Shown here piece by piece: positions 8,540 to 17,958 of a stretch of 64,000 nucleotides of DNA. Source of the DNA: Marivita sp041725935 (GTDB lineage: Bacteria; Pseudomonadota; Alphaproteobacteria; Rhodobacterales; Rhodobacteraceae); assembly GCA_041725935.1 (NCBI GenBank), contig JBGRQD010000008.1, forward strand, positions 1-64,000, given 5' to 3'. Positions within the stretch are counted from its first letter, which is position 1. Each line of letters opens with the position of its first letter. The notes under the pieces are model-generated. The model worked only from the letters and a program-made list of their open reading frames with translations. It made no database searches and was not told the DNA's origin. The position numbers and the translations under genes are program-made.

Positions 8540-9934
8540 ATGTCACTGAGCACAGCGCTTAACATTGCATCCTCCGGTTTGGGCGCTGCGGCGCTCAAGA
8601 CCGGCGTCACATCGCAGAATATCGCGAATGCGGATCGACCTGGGTTTACCCGCAAGTCCGTGTCGACAGTCACCACAGCATCGGGGCAGGTCAAGGCGGG
8701 GTCCATCGACCGAAGCGTCGATGCCATGCTCACCCGACTTGACCGTGCGGGAAAGTCGAAACTGGCAGCACATGCGACAGTGGCCGAGGGCATCAGCGCC
8801 TACACCAGCCATCTCGGCCAGCCGTCGGATGAAACATCACCGGCGGCACATGTCGAAAAGCTGCGCGCCGCGCTTGCGACACTGGCGGGGTTCCCCGATC
8901 AGGAGGCAGCCCAACTGCAGGTCGTCTCGATGGCCAAAACCGCCGCGAGCAATCTGCGGGATCTGTCCGGAACGCTGGATTCGGTCGCTCGCGAAGTGGA
9001 CTTGAACCTGCGCTACGACGTGACGGCGGTGAACGACGCGATGCAGGAGCTCGCGGGGCTCAATCGTCGCGTTGGCACCCCTACCGAACCGCTTGACGAA
9101 ACCCGTCGCGCCGACCGCATGAGCGAACTCGTGGATACTGTGGCAGAGTACATGGACATCCAGACCGTCACGACCGGGCAGGGGGTTGTGAACCTCTACA
9201 CCGCGAGCGGTGTCGAGCTTGTCGTGCGAGACAAGACATTCGACGTGTCCTATGACGGCGCGTCCAGAACGCTGCGCGCCGGCACGGTCGATATCACGCT
9301 CGGTGTGCCGGGACGTGCATTGACGGGCGGGACGCTTGCCGGACTTATCGAGCTGAACAACCGGACAGTCCCGGCCTTCCGTGACCAGCTTGACGGAATG
9401 GCCGCCGCGCTTGTTCAGGGGTTCGAGGCCGCCAACCCGATTGCCCCGGGTGGGCGCGGGCTCTTCACCGACGCAGGGGGGGCCTTTTCGGCAGCGCTCC
9501 AGCCCGGTCTTGCCGCGCGTCTCACGGTAAACGCTGCGCTTGATCCGGATGTCGGCGGTGACCCGTCGCTGCTCCAGTCTGGTGGTCTTCCCGGAGTTCC
9601 GGCCAGCGATGCCACACGCATTGATGCAATGATCGGGGTTTTCTCGCAGGTTGTGACTGTGGACACAGGTGGGCTTGGCACCACGTTGACGCTTGCTGAT
9701 CTCGCGCCAACCCTTGTTGGCAATCAGCAGATGGTGCGTGCAAATGCCGAAGCCGCCGTGACGACATCCCGCACCGCGTCAGACACGGTCTCTGCCGCGC
9801 GGGGGAATTTCGAGGGCGTGAATATCGACGATGAGATGCAAAAGCTGCTTCTCGTTCAGCAGAGCTACGCGGCGAATGCCAAGGTGCTCACCACCGTGAC
9901 CAACATGCTCGACACACTGCTCGCAGCCGTCTGA
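8540..9934 (+). CDS. flgK: Hook-filament junction protein 1, FlgK (HAP1)
   Basis: A 464-residue protein, on the short side for FlgK. It has the N-terminal MSLSTALNIASSGLGAAALKT with SQNIANADRPGFTRK, a middle region LIELNNRTVPAFRDQLDGMAAALVQGFE typical of FlgK, and the C-terminal NFEGVNIDDEMQKLLLVQQSYAANAKVLTTV. FlgK and FlgL form the two-layer junction between hook and filament. It sits between flgE and flgL, as in most genomes. Confidence 0.94.
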   Translation: MSLSTALNIASSGLGAAALKTGVTSQNIANADRPGFTRKSVSTVTTASGQVKAGSIDRSVDAMLTRLDRAGKSKLAAHATVAEGISAYTSHLGQPSDETSPAAHVEKLRAALATLAGFPDQEAAQLQVVSMAKTAASNLRDLSGTLDSVAREVDLNLRYDVTAVNDAMQELAGLNRRVGTPTEPLDETRRADRMSELVDTVAEYMDIQTVTTGQGVVNLYTASGVELVVRDKTFDVSYDGASRTLRAGTVDITLGVPGRALTGGTLAGLIELNNRTVPAFRDQLDGMAAALVQGFEAANPIAPGGRGLFTDAGGAFSAALQPGLAARLTVNAALDPDVGGDPSLLQSGGLPGVPASDATRIDAMIGVFSQVVTVDTGGLGTTLTLADLAPTLVGNQQMVRANAEAAVTTSRTASDTVSAARGNFEGVNIDDEMQKLLLVQQSYAANAKVLTTVTNMLDTLLAAV

Positions 9935-9948
9935 CAGGAGGCTTTCAA

Positions 9949-10857
9949 ATGACCACACTCATCAAGATCGCGACATTGCAGCAGTCCATGGGGCTCCGCC
10001 AGATTGTTGCGCAACAGACTGCCGAGTCCGCGAAGCTGACCCAGGAAGTGGCGAGCGGCATGAAGAAGGATGTCTTTTCCGACAGTCCGACCGCCGGGAC
10101 CCGGTCGCTTTCATTGCGATCCCATATGGCAGCGAACGGCGCCTACATGGAGGCCAACGAGGTTCTGCAGGGGCGACTTCAAACGATGTCGAACGCGCTG
10201 GCCGCGATTTCTGAGCAGGCCCGCAGCTTCGAGGCGTTGACACTTTCGGACGCAATGAGGGGCAACAGTCGAGAGATTTATCGGTTGCAGGCCGAACACA
10301 CGCTCGAGCAGATCGTGAACTTCACCAACACGACCCATGGCGGGGACCACGTGTTCTCTGGGTTGGGCACCGACCAGAAATCAGTCGAGCTGAATGGCGC
10401 TCCTCCCCCCGGATTGGCAGTCACCTATCAGGGGGGGCCGGGCCGACTGTCCGCGCAGATCGACGATGGAACAAACATGGCCTACGGGCTTAGCGCCACC
10501 GATCCGGCCTTTACGCGAATCTTCGATACGCTGACCTCCGTCCTGAACGCCGATGTGGGAGCGATGACCCCGGCGGCCTTCGACACGCTGCGCGAGAACG
10601 TTGCAACGACGCTTTCCGAAGGTCTGCAGTTTCTCACCTCGCGGCAGGCGGCGCTTGGCAACCATCAGCAGCAGCTGCAGGACAAGATCGATGCGCAGTA
10701 TTCATTGGATCAGCTTTACACGAAGTCGGTAACGGGGATCGAGGGTGTCAATGTCGAGGAAACTGCGGTGCGGCTGCAGTCGATGCAGGTACAGTTGCGC
10801 GCGACGTTCGAGGTGACGGCACGGTTGGGTCGGATGACACTGCTCGATTATCTTTGA
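9949..10857 (+). CDS. flgL: Hook-filament junction protein 3, FlgL (HAP3)
   Basis: A 302-residue flagellin-like protein. The N-terminal helix carries AKLTQEVASGMKKDVFSDSP and the C-terminus ESVTGIEGVNVEETAVRLQSMQVQLRATFEVTAR-like coiled segments (seen as VTGIEGVNVEETAVRL). The centre GDHVFSGLGTDQKSV is a common FlgL block. AGGAGG lies upstream of the ATG. It is the last gene of flgE-flgK-flgL; 103 bp then separate it from flgI. Confidence 0.9.
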   Translation: MTTLIKIATLQQSMGLRQIVAQQTAESAKLTQEVASGMKKDVFSDSPTAGTRSLSLRSHMAANGAYMEANEVLQGRLQTMSNALAAISEQARSFEALTLSDAMRGNSREIYRLQAEHTLEQIVNFTNTTHGGDHVFSGLGTDQKSVELNGAPPPGLAVTYQGGPGRLSAQIDDGTNMAYGLSATDPAFTRIFDTLTSVLNADVGAMTPAAFDTLRENVATTLSEGLQFLTSRQAALGNHQQQLQDKIDAQYSLDQLYTKSVTGIEGVNVEETAVRLQSMQVQLRATFEVTARLGRMTLLDYL

Positions 10858-10903
10858 TGGTAATCGCAGTCGAATGACATCGCCTCAAATTAAACTTCAA
10901 TAC

Positions 10904-10912
10904 TTGCGAAAA
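10904..10912 (+). promoter_or_regulatory. TTGCGAAAA box upstream of flgI
   Basis: An exact copy of the repeated element, in the flgL-flgI gap and ending 48 bp before the preferred flgI start at 10961, the same spacing as for fliI. The preceding AT-rich stretch (TCAAATTAAACTTCAATAC) fits a promoter. No CtrA-type TTAA-N7-TTAA site is seen here. Confidence 0.6.
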
Positions 10913-10960
10913 ATGTAATTACCTGCGATGAAGCAGGGACAGGTTTGGGATTTCAGGCAC

Positions 10961-12055
10961 ATGGTCGGGCGGCTTCTTCTCACGATTGCAGTCATGCTGA
11001 GCGCGGGGTTCGCGACGGCGGAGGTGCGCATCAAGGACATCGTCACCTTTGAGGGTGTGCGGGCCAACCAGCTGGTGGGCTACGGCCTCGTGGTTGGTCT
11101 GGATGGCTCGGGGGACTCGCTGCGAAATTCGCCGTTTACCCGCAGCTCGATCGAGGGGATGCTGGGCCGTCTTGGCGTCGGCAACCTGTCGGACGAGGAA
11201 TTGCGCACGCGCAACACGGCCGCCGTCTTGGTCACGGCGGATCTGCCGCCCTTCGCCCGTCGCGGCATGCCAATGGACATTATCGTCTCGTCGCTCGGCG
11301 ATGCCCGATCACTGCACGGTGGTGTTCTCATCGTGACGCCGCTTGTCGGTGCGGATGGCGAGGTTTACGCGGTTGGCCAGGGTCCACTTGCTGTCGGAGG
11401 ATTCGCGGCAGAAGGTGCTGCGGCGCAGATCGTTTCAGGTGTGCCCACCGTTGCGCGTATCGAAAACGGGGCAATTGTCGAGCGCGAGATTGATTTTGCG
11501 CTGTCCTCACTCGGGTCGATCCGCCTCGCATTGCGCAACCCCGATCTCACCACTGCGTATAGAATCGCCAACGTGATCAATGAAGCGTCCCTTCCGGCCT
11601 CGGCGCAGATGCTTGATCCCGGAACCGTCGAGATCGCATTCTCGGAAAAGTCGCGCATGCCGGATGTGCTTGCGCAGATCGAGAATCTCATGGTCAGCCC
11701 GGCCGCGAGCGCGCGGGTCGTGGTAGACTCTAAATCGGGCACGATCGTGATCGGTGCCGATGTCCGGATCGACGAGGTGGCGATCAGTCAGGGCGGTTTG
11801 ACGGTGAGCATCAGCGAGAGTGCCAGCGTCAGCCAGCCAGAGCCGTTTTCAATCGGCGAGACAGTGGTCATCCCGCAGACGGATATCGAGGTGATGCAGC
11901 GTGACTCCGGCTTTGCCGTCGTGGGAGGTCAAGTCAGCCTTCAAGAGCTTGTCGATGGGTTGAACGCGATCGGCGTCAGTGCCCGCGAGATCATCTCGAT
12001 CCTGCAGGCGATCAAGGCGGCGGGTGCGCTGCATGCAGACCTGAAAGTGATATGA
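10961..12055 (+). CDS. flgI: Flagellar P-ring protein FlgI
   Basis: A 364-residue protein, matching the usual FlgI length. The Sec signal MVGRLLLTIAVMLSAGFATA is followed by VRIKDIVTFEGVRANQLVGYGLVVGLDGSGD, the near-invariant FlgI N-terminus, and by LGDARSLHGGVLIVTPLVGADGEVYAVGQGPLAVGGF. The C-terminus LQELVDGLNAIGVSAREIISILQAIKAAGALHADL is also typical. The frame opens at ATG 10928, but that start lacks a ribosome site and would bury the signal peptide behind 11 polar residues. The P-ring sits in the peptidoglycan layer. Confidence 0.95.
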   Translation: MVGRLLLTIAVMLSAGFATAEVRIKDIVTFEGVRANQLVGYGLVVGLDGSGDSLRNSPFTRSSIEGMLGRLGVGNLSDEELRTRNTAAVLVTADLPPFARRGMPMDIIVSSLGDARSLHGGVLIVTPLVGADGEVYAVGQGPLAVGGFAAEGAAAQIVSGVPTVARIENGAIVEREIDFALSSLGSIRLALRNPDLTTAYRIANVINEASLPASAQMLDPGTVEIAFSEKSRMPDVLAQIENLMVSPAASARVVVDSKSGTIVIGADVRIDEVAISQGGLTVSISESASVSQPEPFSIGETVVIPQTDIEVMQRDSGFAVVGGQVSLQELVDGLNAIGVSAREIISILQAIKAAGALHADLKVI

Positions 12056-12056
12056 T

Positions 12057-12347
12057 ATGACGGATCCCTTACGTTCCCTGCCCGTGATGCCAATGCCCGA
12101 TGCGGCCAGTTCGCCTCTCTCTGATCAGCAGAGCGCAAAGCTCGCCCAAGAGTTCGAAGCGGTCTTCCTGGCATCCATGCTGGAAGGGATGCTGGAATCT
12201 GCCCGGCCTAAGACAATGGGTGGCGGGTCAGGTGAACAGATGTTCGTAAGCCTCATGGGCGCGGAGATCGCCAAGGAAATCGTCCGAAGTGGCGGTGTGG
12301 GTCTTGCCCGGAGCGTCGAAGCGCAGCTCGACGCCTACCGCCGGTGA
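12057..12347 (+). CDS. flgJ: Single-domain rod-binding protein FlgJ
   Basis: A 96-residue protein corresponding only to the N-terminal rod-binding domain of enteric FlgJ: LAQEFEAVFLASMLEGMLESA, then GSGEQMFVSLMGAEIAKEIVRSGGVGLA. The muramidase domain is absent, as in other alphaproteobacteria; a separate lytic transglycosylase is encoded at 16984-17958. It starts 1 bp after the flgI stop and overlaps the next gene by GTGA. Confidence 0.88.
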   Translation: MTDPLRSLPVMPMPDAASSPLSDQQSAKLAQEFEAVFLASMLEGMLESARPKTMGGGSGEQMFVSLMGAEIAKEIVRSGGVGLARSVEAQLDAYRR

Positions 12348-12856
12348 CGCTGGTTCGCCCGCCCGCGATGCTGTCGCGCCTGGCGTTGCGCCTGCGCGAG
12401 CGTCGCCAGACCGAGACAGAGGACGGCGATCCCCCGATGACCGCCGAGGATCGCGGGAATATCGAGAGCTTCGAGGAAATACTGTCCCGGACGCTGACGC
12501 TTCTATCTTCCGAGAATGAAGCACTGGTTGCCGGTGACATCGGCGCGGTTGCTGGCTTCTATGAAGACAAGGCGCATCTACTGAAAGCGCTGGAACTGCG
12601 GCAACCAGTGATCGAACCGTTCCTGCGCGACGGATCCGATGCCGCCGGCACCCTACGTGAGCTGATCCGCGAACTGGCCGAGCAGTTGCAGGTAAATGGG
12701 CGGCTTCTCAAGGGCATGGCGGAGGCTTCGCAGGCGATTCTGGTCGAGGTCGAGCGGACACGAAGCCGCGAGAGCCTACGGGGGCTCTACGACAAGTCCG
12801 GGCATTTGCGCGACGAGGCGAGTCGCGGGTCTGCGGGAACGAAAAAGACCCTCTGA
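12344..12856 (+). CDS. Probable FlgN-type flagellar export chaperone
   Basis: About 170 residues from GTG 12344, which overlaps the flgJ stop; ATG 12368 and ATG 12437 are alternatives. The protein is charged and almost wholly helical, with IESFEEILSRTLTLLSSENEALVAGDIGAVAGFYEDKAHLL near the middle, the pattern of FlgN proteins that bind FlgK and FlgL. It has no membrane segment. Its place after flgI-flgJ supports a flagellar chaperone. The family call rests on this one motif and context. Confidence 0.6.
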   Translation: MTLVRPPAMLSRLALRLRERRQTETEDGDPPMTAEDRGNIESFEEILSRTLTLLSSENEALVAGDIGAVAGFYEDKAHLLKALELRQPVIEPFLRDGSDAAGTLRELIRELAEQLQVNGRLLKGMAEASQAILVEVERTRSRESLRGLYDKSGHLRDEASRGSAGTKKTL

Positions 12857-12969
12857 TCTCAAGTCTCCATTGATCACAAGCGCCTTGGCAATGCTGGGCG
12901 ATTGCGGTGCATTGATACTGGAGAATAAGAGCCGGTTGCGTTTCAGGCGCTCAGTGCGCATTGGCGGAT

Positions 12970-14109
12970 CTATACGGTATCTTCATCTTCAGGACGCCGC
13001 AGCCGTGCGCCCTCGGGTGGCTTGCGCCGAATGCGCCGACGCAGATCCAGAACATATGTCACCAGTAGCGCGACCGCCTGCCAGTGTCGTTCGGGAATGG
13101 TTTGGTCCACCTCCGTCGTCGCGTGCAGCGCACGGGCCAGTTCGGGACTTTCGATCACCGGCACCTCGCTTTCATGTGCCAGTTGGCGAATGCGTGCGGC
13201 CACGAGATCGGTTCCTTTCGCGACGCAAACCGGTGCAAGGTCGACGCCGCGCACATACCGCAGCGCAACAGAATAATGGGTGGGGTTGGCGATCACGAGG
13301 GTCGCCGTCGGAACTGCTTGCGAAATCCGTTGCTGACTGCGCTGGCGCCGGATCTGCATGCGACGCGCTGCAATCTGCGGATCGCCCTCGGTCTCCTTGT
13401 GCTCGTCGCGCACCTCCTTGATAGTCATGCGCTGTTTCTTGTTGTGGCTGTACCGCTTCCACAACAGATCGAAAATCACGATGGGCATCATCAAGGCGCA
13501 GATGGTGCCAAGCATCCGCAGCGTGCTGGTCGCGAGCATGCCGGGAATCCACTCCGGTCCGGCCACAGCGCCCGGCAACAACGCCTGCATCATCGACCAG
13601 ACGACATAAAACCCAACCGCACCAATCATCATCAGCTTGAGAAGGCTCTTGAAGAATTCGACAAGATGCTCGGCGGAGGCCAGCTTCTTGGCGCCCTGCA
13701 ACGGTGAAATCTTGTTTGGCTTTGGCTGAATCCGTTCGCCTGAGACAGCAAACGGCCCTTGAAGGAGACCCGCAAGGAGCCCGCACAGTCCGAGAAGACC
13801 AAGAGCTCCGGCTGTCATCAACGCCGCTGGCCGAAGTGGGTCAACGATCAGGCCCCCAAGATCGCCGATGCCCGCTTGCCCGCTGCTGATCTCAAGCATG
13901 GCCCCTTGAGTCAGAAGTTCGCCGAGCGCCTGCGTTGCCTTGAGACCCGGCCCCACCGACAGCAGGAACACGATGCCAAGCAGTCCAGCAAAGCCCATCA
14001 TGTGCCCGACGTCCCGGCTGATCGGCACATCCCCTTTGTCGCGCGCCTTTTTGAGCTTCCGGTCAGATGGCTCTTCGGTTTTCGAGCTGTCGTCCTCATT
14101 CTCGGACAT
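12970..14109 (-). CDS. flhB: Flagellar type III export switch protein FlhB
   Basis: A 379-residue protein. The N-terminus EDDSSKTEEPSDRKLKKARDKGDVPIS is the FlhB signature. Four membrane segments lie at ~35-215. The cytoplasmic domain contains the autocleavage site in VIANPTHYSVALRY, cut between Asn and Pro. FlhB sets export specificity together with FliK. It is last in the leftward operon flgB-flgC-fliE-fliQ-sltF-flhA-fliR-flhB, 3 bp after fliR. Confidence 0.95.
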   Translation of the reverse strand: MSENEDDSSKTEEPSDRKLKKARDKGDVPISRDVGHMMGFAGLLGIVFLLSVGPGLKATQALGELLTQGAMLEISSGQAGIGDLGGLIVDPLRPAALMTAGALGLLGLCGLLAGLLQGPFAVSGERIQPKPNKISPLQGAKKLASAEHLVEFFKSLLKLMMIGAVGFYVVWSMMQALLPGAVAGPEWIPGMLATSTLRMLGTICALMMPIVIFDLLWKRYSHNKKQRMTIKEVRDEHKETEGDPQIAARRMQIRRQRSQQRISQAVPTATLVIANPTHYSVALRYVRGVDLAPVCVAKGTDLVAARIRQLAHESEVPVIESPELARALHATTEVDQTIPERHWQAVALLVTYVLDLRRRIRRKPPEGARLRRPEDEDTV

Positions 14110-14112
14110 GGG

Positions 14113-14874
14113 TCACCTGCTCAATACAAGAAGCCAGTCGGACATGACCACCATCATGTGATCCAGTACGGCGGGCAGTGTGATGACGAAGATTGTCAGG
14201 CCAGCGAGGATAAGACCGGGGGCGGCCACGAAGAAAACCTGCATGGTCGGCATGATCCGGTTTGCGAGGCCAAGCGCGAGGTTGAGAACCACGGCGATGA
14301 CAAGGAACGGCGTCGCCATGCTGGTTGCAATGTGAAATGCGCCTGCACCAAGCCGGGCAATCTGGTCGGTCATATCGCCCACGGGCAGCCGTCCAGGTGG
14401 CAGGATCGCGTAGGATCGCAGGATCGCCGAGATCATCAGATGATGAAGGTCGGTTGCGAAAATCATTGCGATGGCTGCGATCGACAGGAGGGCGGCAAGC
14501 GCCGTGGCACCTTCGGTATTGGCCTGGCTTGGAGCAAACGCGTTGCTGAGGCCCGAGACCATGCCCACGAGTGCGCCAAGCAAGTGAAGCGCGGCGATGA
14601 GGATGCGCGCGCCGGCCCCGATGAAGATTCCGATTGCCGCCTCAGCCCCGATGAGAAGAGCGAGCGCAGTCACCTGCTGCGGCGGTTCCGGGAGTGGTAG
14701 GATCGGCAGAAGCGAGAGCGTCAGCACAAGGCCAAGGGCGATGCGAATCCGCGGTGGTATCTGTGCTTCGCCGAAACCGGGCAGAAGAAGAATGGCGGTT
14801 CCCACCCGCGCGAAGGCGACAGCGGCGAGGTGAATCCAGCTGTTGACGATCTCGGGGGCGAGGGTCGGGTCCAC
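14113..14874 (-). CDS. fliR: Flagellar export gate protein FliR
   Basis: A 253-residue integral membrane protein with about six hydrophobic segments. The N-terminal FARVGTAILLLPGFGEAQIPPRIRIALGL is the FliR/SpaR family motif. It forms the core of the export gate with FliP and FliQ. It starts 3 bp after flhA. Confidence 0.93.
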   Translation of the reverse strand: MDPTLAPEIVNSWIHLAAVAFARVGTAILLLPGFGEAQIPPRIRIALGLVLTLSLLPILPLPEPPQQVTALALLIGAEAAIGIFIGAGARILIAALHLLGALVGMVSGLSNAFAPSQANTEGATALAALLSIAAIAMIFATDLHHLMISAILRSYAILPPGRLPVGDMTDQIARLGAGAFHIATSMATPFLVIAVVLNLALGLANRIMPTMQVFFVAAPGLILAGLTIFVITLPAVLDHMMVVMSDWLLVLSR

Positions 14875-14877
14875 CTG

Positions 14878-16980
14878 TCACGTCCCGATTGTCGCGACGG
14901 TCTTGAGGCGGGCTTTGCGATGCACTTCGGAGTGCGAGAGGATCTGCGTCTGGCCGCTCACCCGCTCGAGCATGGAACGCACGATTGGCCGGATGTCAGG
15001 GTTCACGAGAAGCCCCGGCCATTCGTCGCGCGCCGCGAATTTCTGGATTTCCACGCGGGCCGCGAGGATGAATTCCTGTACCTTTGCAGGCGACATGGTG
15101 CAGATCGTTTCGTCGCCTTGCGTCCGGATGTTGGCCGCAAATTCGGTGTCCCACTTGGGGCCAAGCACAATTACGGGCACGTATCCTTCGCTATCCTCGA
15201 GGCCATGGCAGATTTGAACAGCCAGCCGTCGGCGGACATGCTCACCGATCAGCGTTGTGTTCTTGGTGACCGCCGCAACCTCGACAACCGCTTCGACGAT
15301 CATCGGAAGGTTGCGGATGGACAGTCGCTCGGCCAGCAGGTTCTGAAGCACATGCTGCAGCAGGATCACCGGGGAAGGGTTCGGGATCTCGCTCACCAGT
15401 TTCTGGTAGTCCCTGTCCAGCCGCTTGATCAGGTCCTGCGTGGCTCCGAATGTCAGCAGGTCGGGCAGATGCTCTCGTATCACTTCGGTCATATGCGTGA
15501 TCGCCACGCTTTCCGGATCGACCACGGTAAATCCGGCTGCCTCTGCCTCATGCTCGACAGAGGAGTCGATCCAGACCGCGTTGAGTCCGAATGTCGGTTC
15601 CTTGACACGTTCGCCCGGAATACTTGCTGCCGCATCGCTTGGGTCAATGAGCAGACGGCCGCCGGGGCGAAGCTCGTCGGTGGCAACATCGAGACCCTGA
15701 ATGCTGATGCGGTAACCATGCGGTTTGAGATGGGCGTCATCCTTGATCCGTACGGGTGGCAGGATGAAACCGTACTCCGTCATGAAGAAGTTGCGGAGAC
15801 TGCGCACCTTGCCGGGCAGCGAGGCATCGATATCGTTCACCAGGACCATGAGCGCTGTTCCGAGATCGAGGCAGATTGCGTCGATCCTCAGCGGATCGGT
15901 CTGATCCTCGGCGCTTTCGGCTTGCGGACGACTCGCTTCGGCCTCGTCTTCGGCGCGTTGCCGGTCTATCGCGCGCTGGACGGTAAAACCGATCAGCGCG
16001 AGTCCACCCGCGAGCGTCAGGAACATCAGGTGCGGGAAGCCCGGAAGCAGGCCAAGCCCGCCAACCAGCACTGCCGCAAGATGCAGCGCCTTTGGACTCG
16101 CGCCAAGCTGGGCGGTCACAGCCTCACTGGCCATGCCTTCATTCGAACCCTTCGTCACGATCATGCCCGCGGCGATGGAGACGATGAGCGCCGGGATCTG
16201 AGTTACGAGCCCGTCACCGATGGTCAGGACGGTAAAGTTGTGCATCGCCTCGCCGATGGGCATGCCGTGGCGCAGGATACCGATCAAAACACCGCCAAGG
16301 ATGTTGACCAGCGTGATGATGATGCCTGCCACCGCATCGCCACGCACGAACTTGGCCGCACCGTCCATGGCACCGAAGAAGTTGCTCTCGCCTTCGACTT
16401 CCTTGCGCCGCCGCCTGGCTTCGTCTTCGTCGATGACGCCCGCGCCGAGATCGGCGTCAATCGCCATCTGTTTGCCTGGCATCGCATCGAGCGAGAACCG
16501 CGCGGAGACCTCTGCGATCCGGCTTGAGCCTTTGGTGATCACCATGAAGTTGATGACGATCAGGATGCAGAAAATCACCGCGCCAATCACGAAATCGCCG
16601 CCCACGACAAAGCTTGCGATGCCTTCGATGACATGCCCTGCCGCGTCGGTTCCGCTTTGCCCTTCAGAAAGTATCAGCCGGGACGACGCAACGTTCAGCG
16701 CAAGCCGAAGCATGGTCACCACCAGGAGCAATGTAGGAAAGCTGCTGAACTCAAGTGGTTTGTTGACCCAGAGTGCAACCATCAACACGAGGATCGAGAG
16801 CGCGATGGACAGCGCCAGCCCGAGGTCGAGCAAGACCGACGGCAGCGGCACGAAGAGCACGGCGAGGATCACCGCGATCCCCACCGCGAACGAGACATCG
16901 CGATTGCGCAGGAGCGGTGCGACAAAGTCGAGGACTGTGTCTAGGGGCAGGGACGACTTCTGTCGGACTGTGCGGGTCAT
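14878..16980 (-). CDS. flhA: Flagellar export gate protein FlhA
   Basis: A 700-residue protein, standard for FlhA. The N-terminal half has eight membrane segments with LLVVTMLRLALNVASSRLIL and the FHIPEP block VITKGSSRIAEVSARFSLDAMPGKQMAID. The charged loop DEDEARRRRKEVEGESNFFGAMDGA follows. The cytoplasmic C-terminal half binds export substrates. It lies between sltF and fliR. Confidence 0.96.
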   Translation of the reverse strand: MTRTVRQKSSLPLDTVLDFVAPLLRNRDVSFAVGIAVILAVLFVPLPSVLLDLGLALSIALSILVLMVALWVNKPLEFSSFPTLLLVVTMLRLALNVASSRLILSEGQSGTDAAGHVIEGIASFVVGGDFVIGAVIFCILIVINFMVITKGSSRIAEVSARFSLDAMPGKQMAIDADLGAGVIDEDEARRRRKEVEGESNFFGAMDGAAKFVRGDAVAGIIITLVNILGGVLIGILRHGMPIGEAMHNFTVLTIGDGLVTQIPALIVSIAAGMIVTKGSNEGMASEAVTAQLGASPKALHLAAVLVGGLGLLPGFPHLMFLTLAGGLALIGFTVQRAIDRQRAEDEAEASRPQAESAEDQTDPLRIDAICLDLGTALMVLVNDIDASLPGKVRSLRNFFMTEYGFILPPVRIKDDAHLKPHGYRISIQGLDVATDELRPGGRLLIDPSDAAASIPGERVKEPTFGLNAVWIDSSVEHEAEAAGFTVVDPESVAITHMTEVIREHLPDLLTFGATQDLIKRLDRDYQKLVSEIPNPSPVILLQHVLQNLLAERLSIRNLPMIVEAVVEVAAVTKNTTLIGEHVRRRLAVQICHGLEDSEGYVPVIVLGPKWDTEFAANIRTQGDETICTMSPAKVQEFILAARVEIQKFAARDEWPGLLVNPDIRPIVRSMLERVSGQTQILSHSEVHRKARLKTVATIGT

Positions 16981-16983
16981 GAA

Positions 16984-17958
16984 TCAGTTCGCTGGTGGGG
17001 ATGGAGAAAACAGAGGGCGCGCGGCACCTCCAAAAAGGGATGCAGCACCGCCAAGGTCGTCCGAAAGCGTGGCCGACCAACCGGCGCTGACCTGTTGCTC
17101 AGCATGCGAGGGGGCAGGAGATGGGTCCCTGTTCGATGTCGAGGTTGGAAGTGGCTCCAATACCCTCACAAAGCTCGGGTCCCGGCGCTGGACGTGTCGG
17201 GTGTGGGTTTTCAGTGGGCGCATCCGGCGCGGCGCAACCTCTGCAACGCTTATGCCTGCTGTTTTGTTCTTGGTCTTGGGACTGTTCGCGGAAACTGTTG
17301 TGGTGCGTACCTGCCCAGCCAGCGCATCAAGCTTTACGCTCCCGTTCTCGAGCGCCGCGACATGCCGAGACAGACCAGCGAGATAGATCGCTTTTCGCTC
17401 TGGCGTGGCAGAATGATAATGGCCTGCTGCCTGCCACCAGTCGCCGGTCTGCGACTTGAGATTAGTGAGAAAACGCGCGGCGTAATCGGCATTCAAGGCA
17501 GGGTCAAAGCCTGCTCCGGGTGTTGGAAAGGCATCCGGGTGCCAGCGCAGGTTGATCTGCAGGCAGCCCACATCAATGGACCTTTTGCCCTGCGCCAGTT
17601 GGCCTTGCACAAACGCTTCGGCCTCGGCACGGGTGTCAAAGCGATGGCCGCGTCCTTCGACATTCACAGACCATGGCCAGATCGTCCGCGAGCCCTGAAA
17701 GCTCATGCCGGCCTCCTGCAATCCCAACGCCATCAGCAGGTCGTGGGGAATGCCATGTACACGCTCGGCTTCACGGATCGCTTGAATGCAGATCGCCTGA
17801 TCCGGCACTGTTGTCAGGGTGCGCTGGTCAATCTCGGTTTCCACCGCAGTCTCCGAGGCGGTCTTGCTCGGAAAGTTGAACAGGCCGTCAAAAATACCGG
17901 CATGCGAAGCCGATGGCAGCGCAAGGTGCAGGACCAAGATCAGACACACGCGTTGCAT
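16984..17958 (-). CDS. Flagellar lytic transglycosylase, SltF-like
   Basis: A 324-residue exported protein. The signal peptide MQRVCLILVLHLALPSASHA is followed by a lysozyme-like SLT domain (~55-205) with candidate catalytic Glu82 in LMALGLQEAG, then SIDVGCLQINLRWHPDAF and YAARFLTNL. The C-terminal ~100 residues are a low-complexity, P/T/R-rich tail. The ATG at 17958 overlaps the fliQ stop as TGATG; an upstream ATG at 18048 inside fliQ would destroy the signal peptide. It opens the peptidoglycan for the rod and compensates for the missing FlgJ muramidase. It resembles Rhodobacter sphaeroides SltF in role and setting. Confidence 0.8.
   Translation of the reverse strand: MQRVCLILVLHLALPSASHAGIFDGLFNFPSKTASETAVETEIDQRTLTTVPDQAICIQAIREAERVHGIPHDLLMALGLQEAGMSFQGSRTIWPWSVNVEGRGHRFDTRAEAEAFVQGQLAQGKRSIDVGCLQINLRWHPDAFPTPGAGFDPALNADYAARFLTNLKSQTGDWWQAAGHYHSATPERKAIYLAGLSRHVAALENGSVKLDALAGQVRTTTVSANSPKTKNKTAGISVAEVAPRRMRPLKTHTRHVQRRDPSFVRVLEPLPTSTSNRDPSPAPSHAEQQVSAGWSATLSDDLGGAASLFGGAARPLFSPSPPAN

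Noticed and set aside
13759..14700. 313-codon rightward frame across flhB and fliR
   Set aside because: It spans two clear minus-strand genes and their junction and has no domain likeness.
14830..16527. 565-codon rightward open frame opposite flhA
   Set aside because: The minus-strand frame is unmistakable FlhA; the plus-strand frame has shadow composition.
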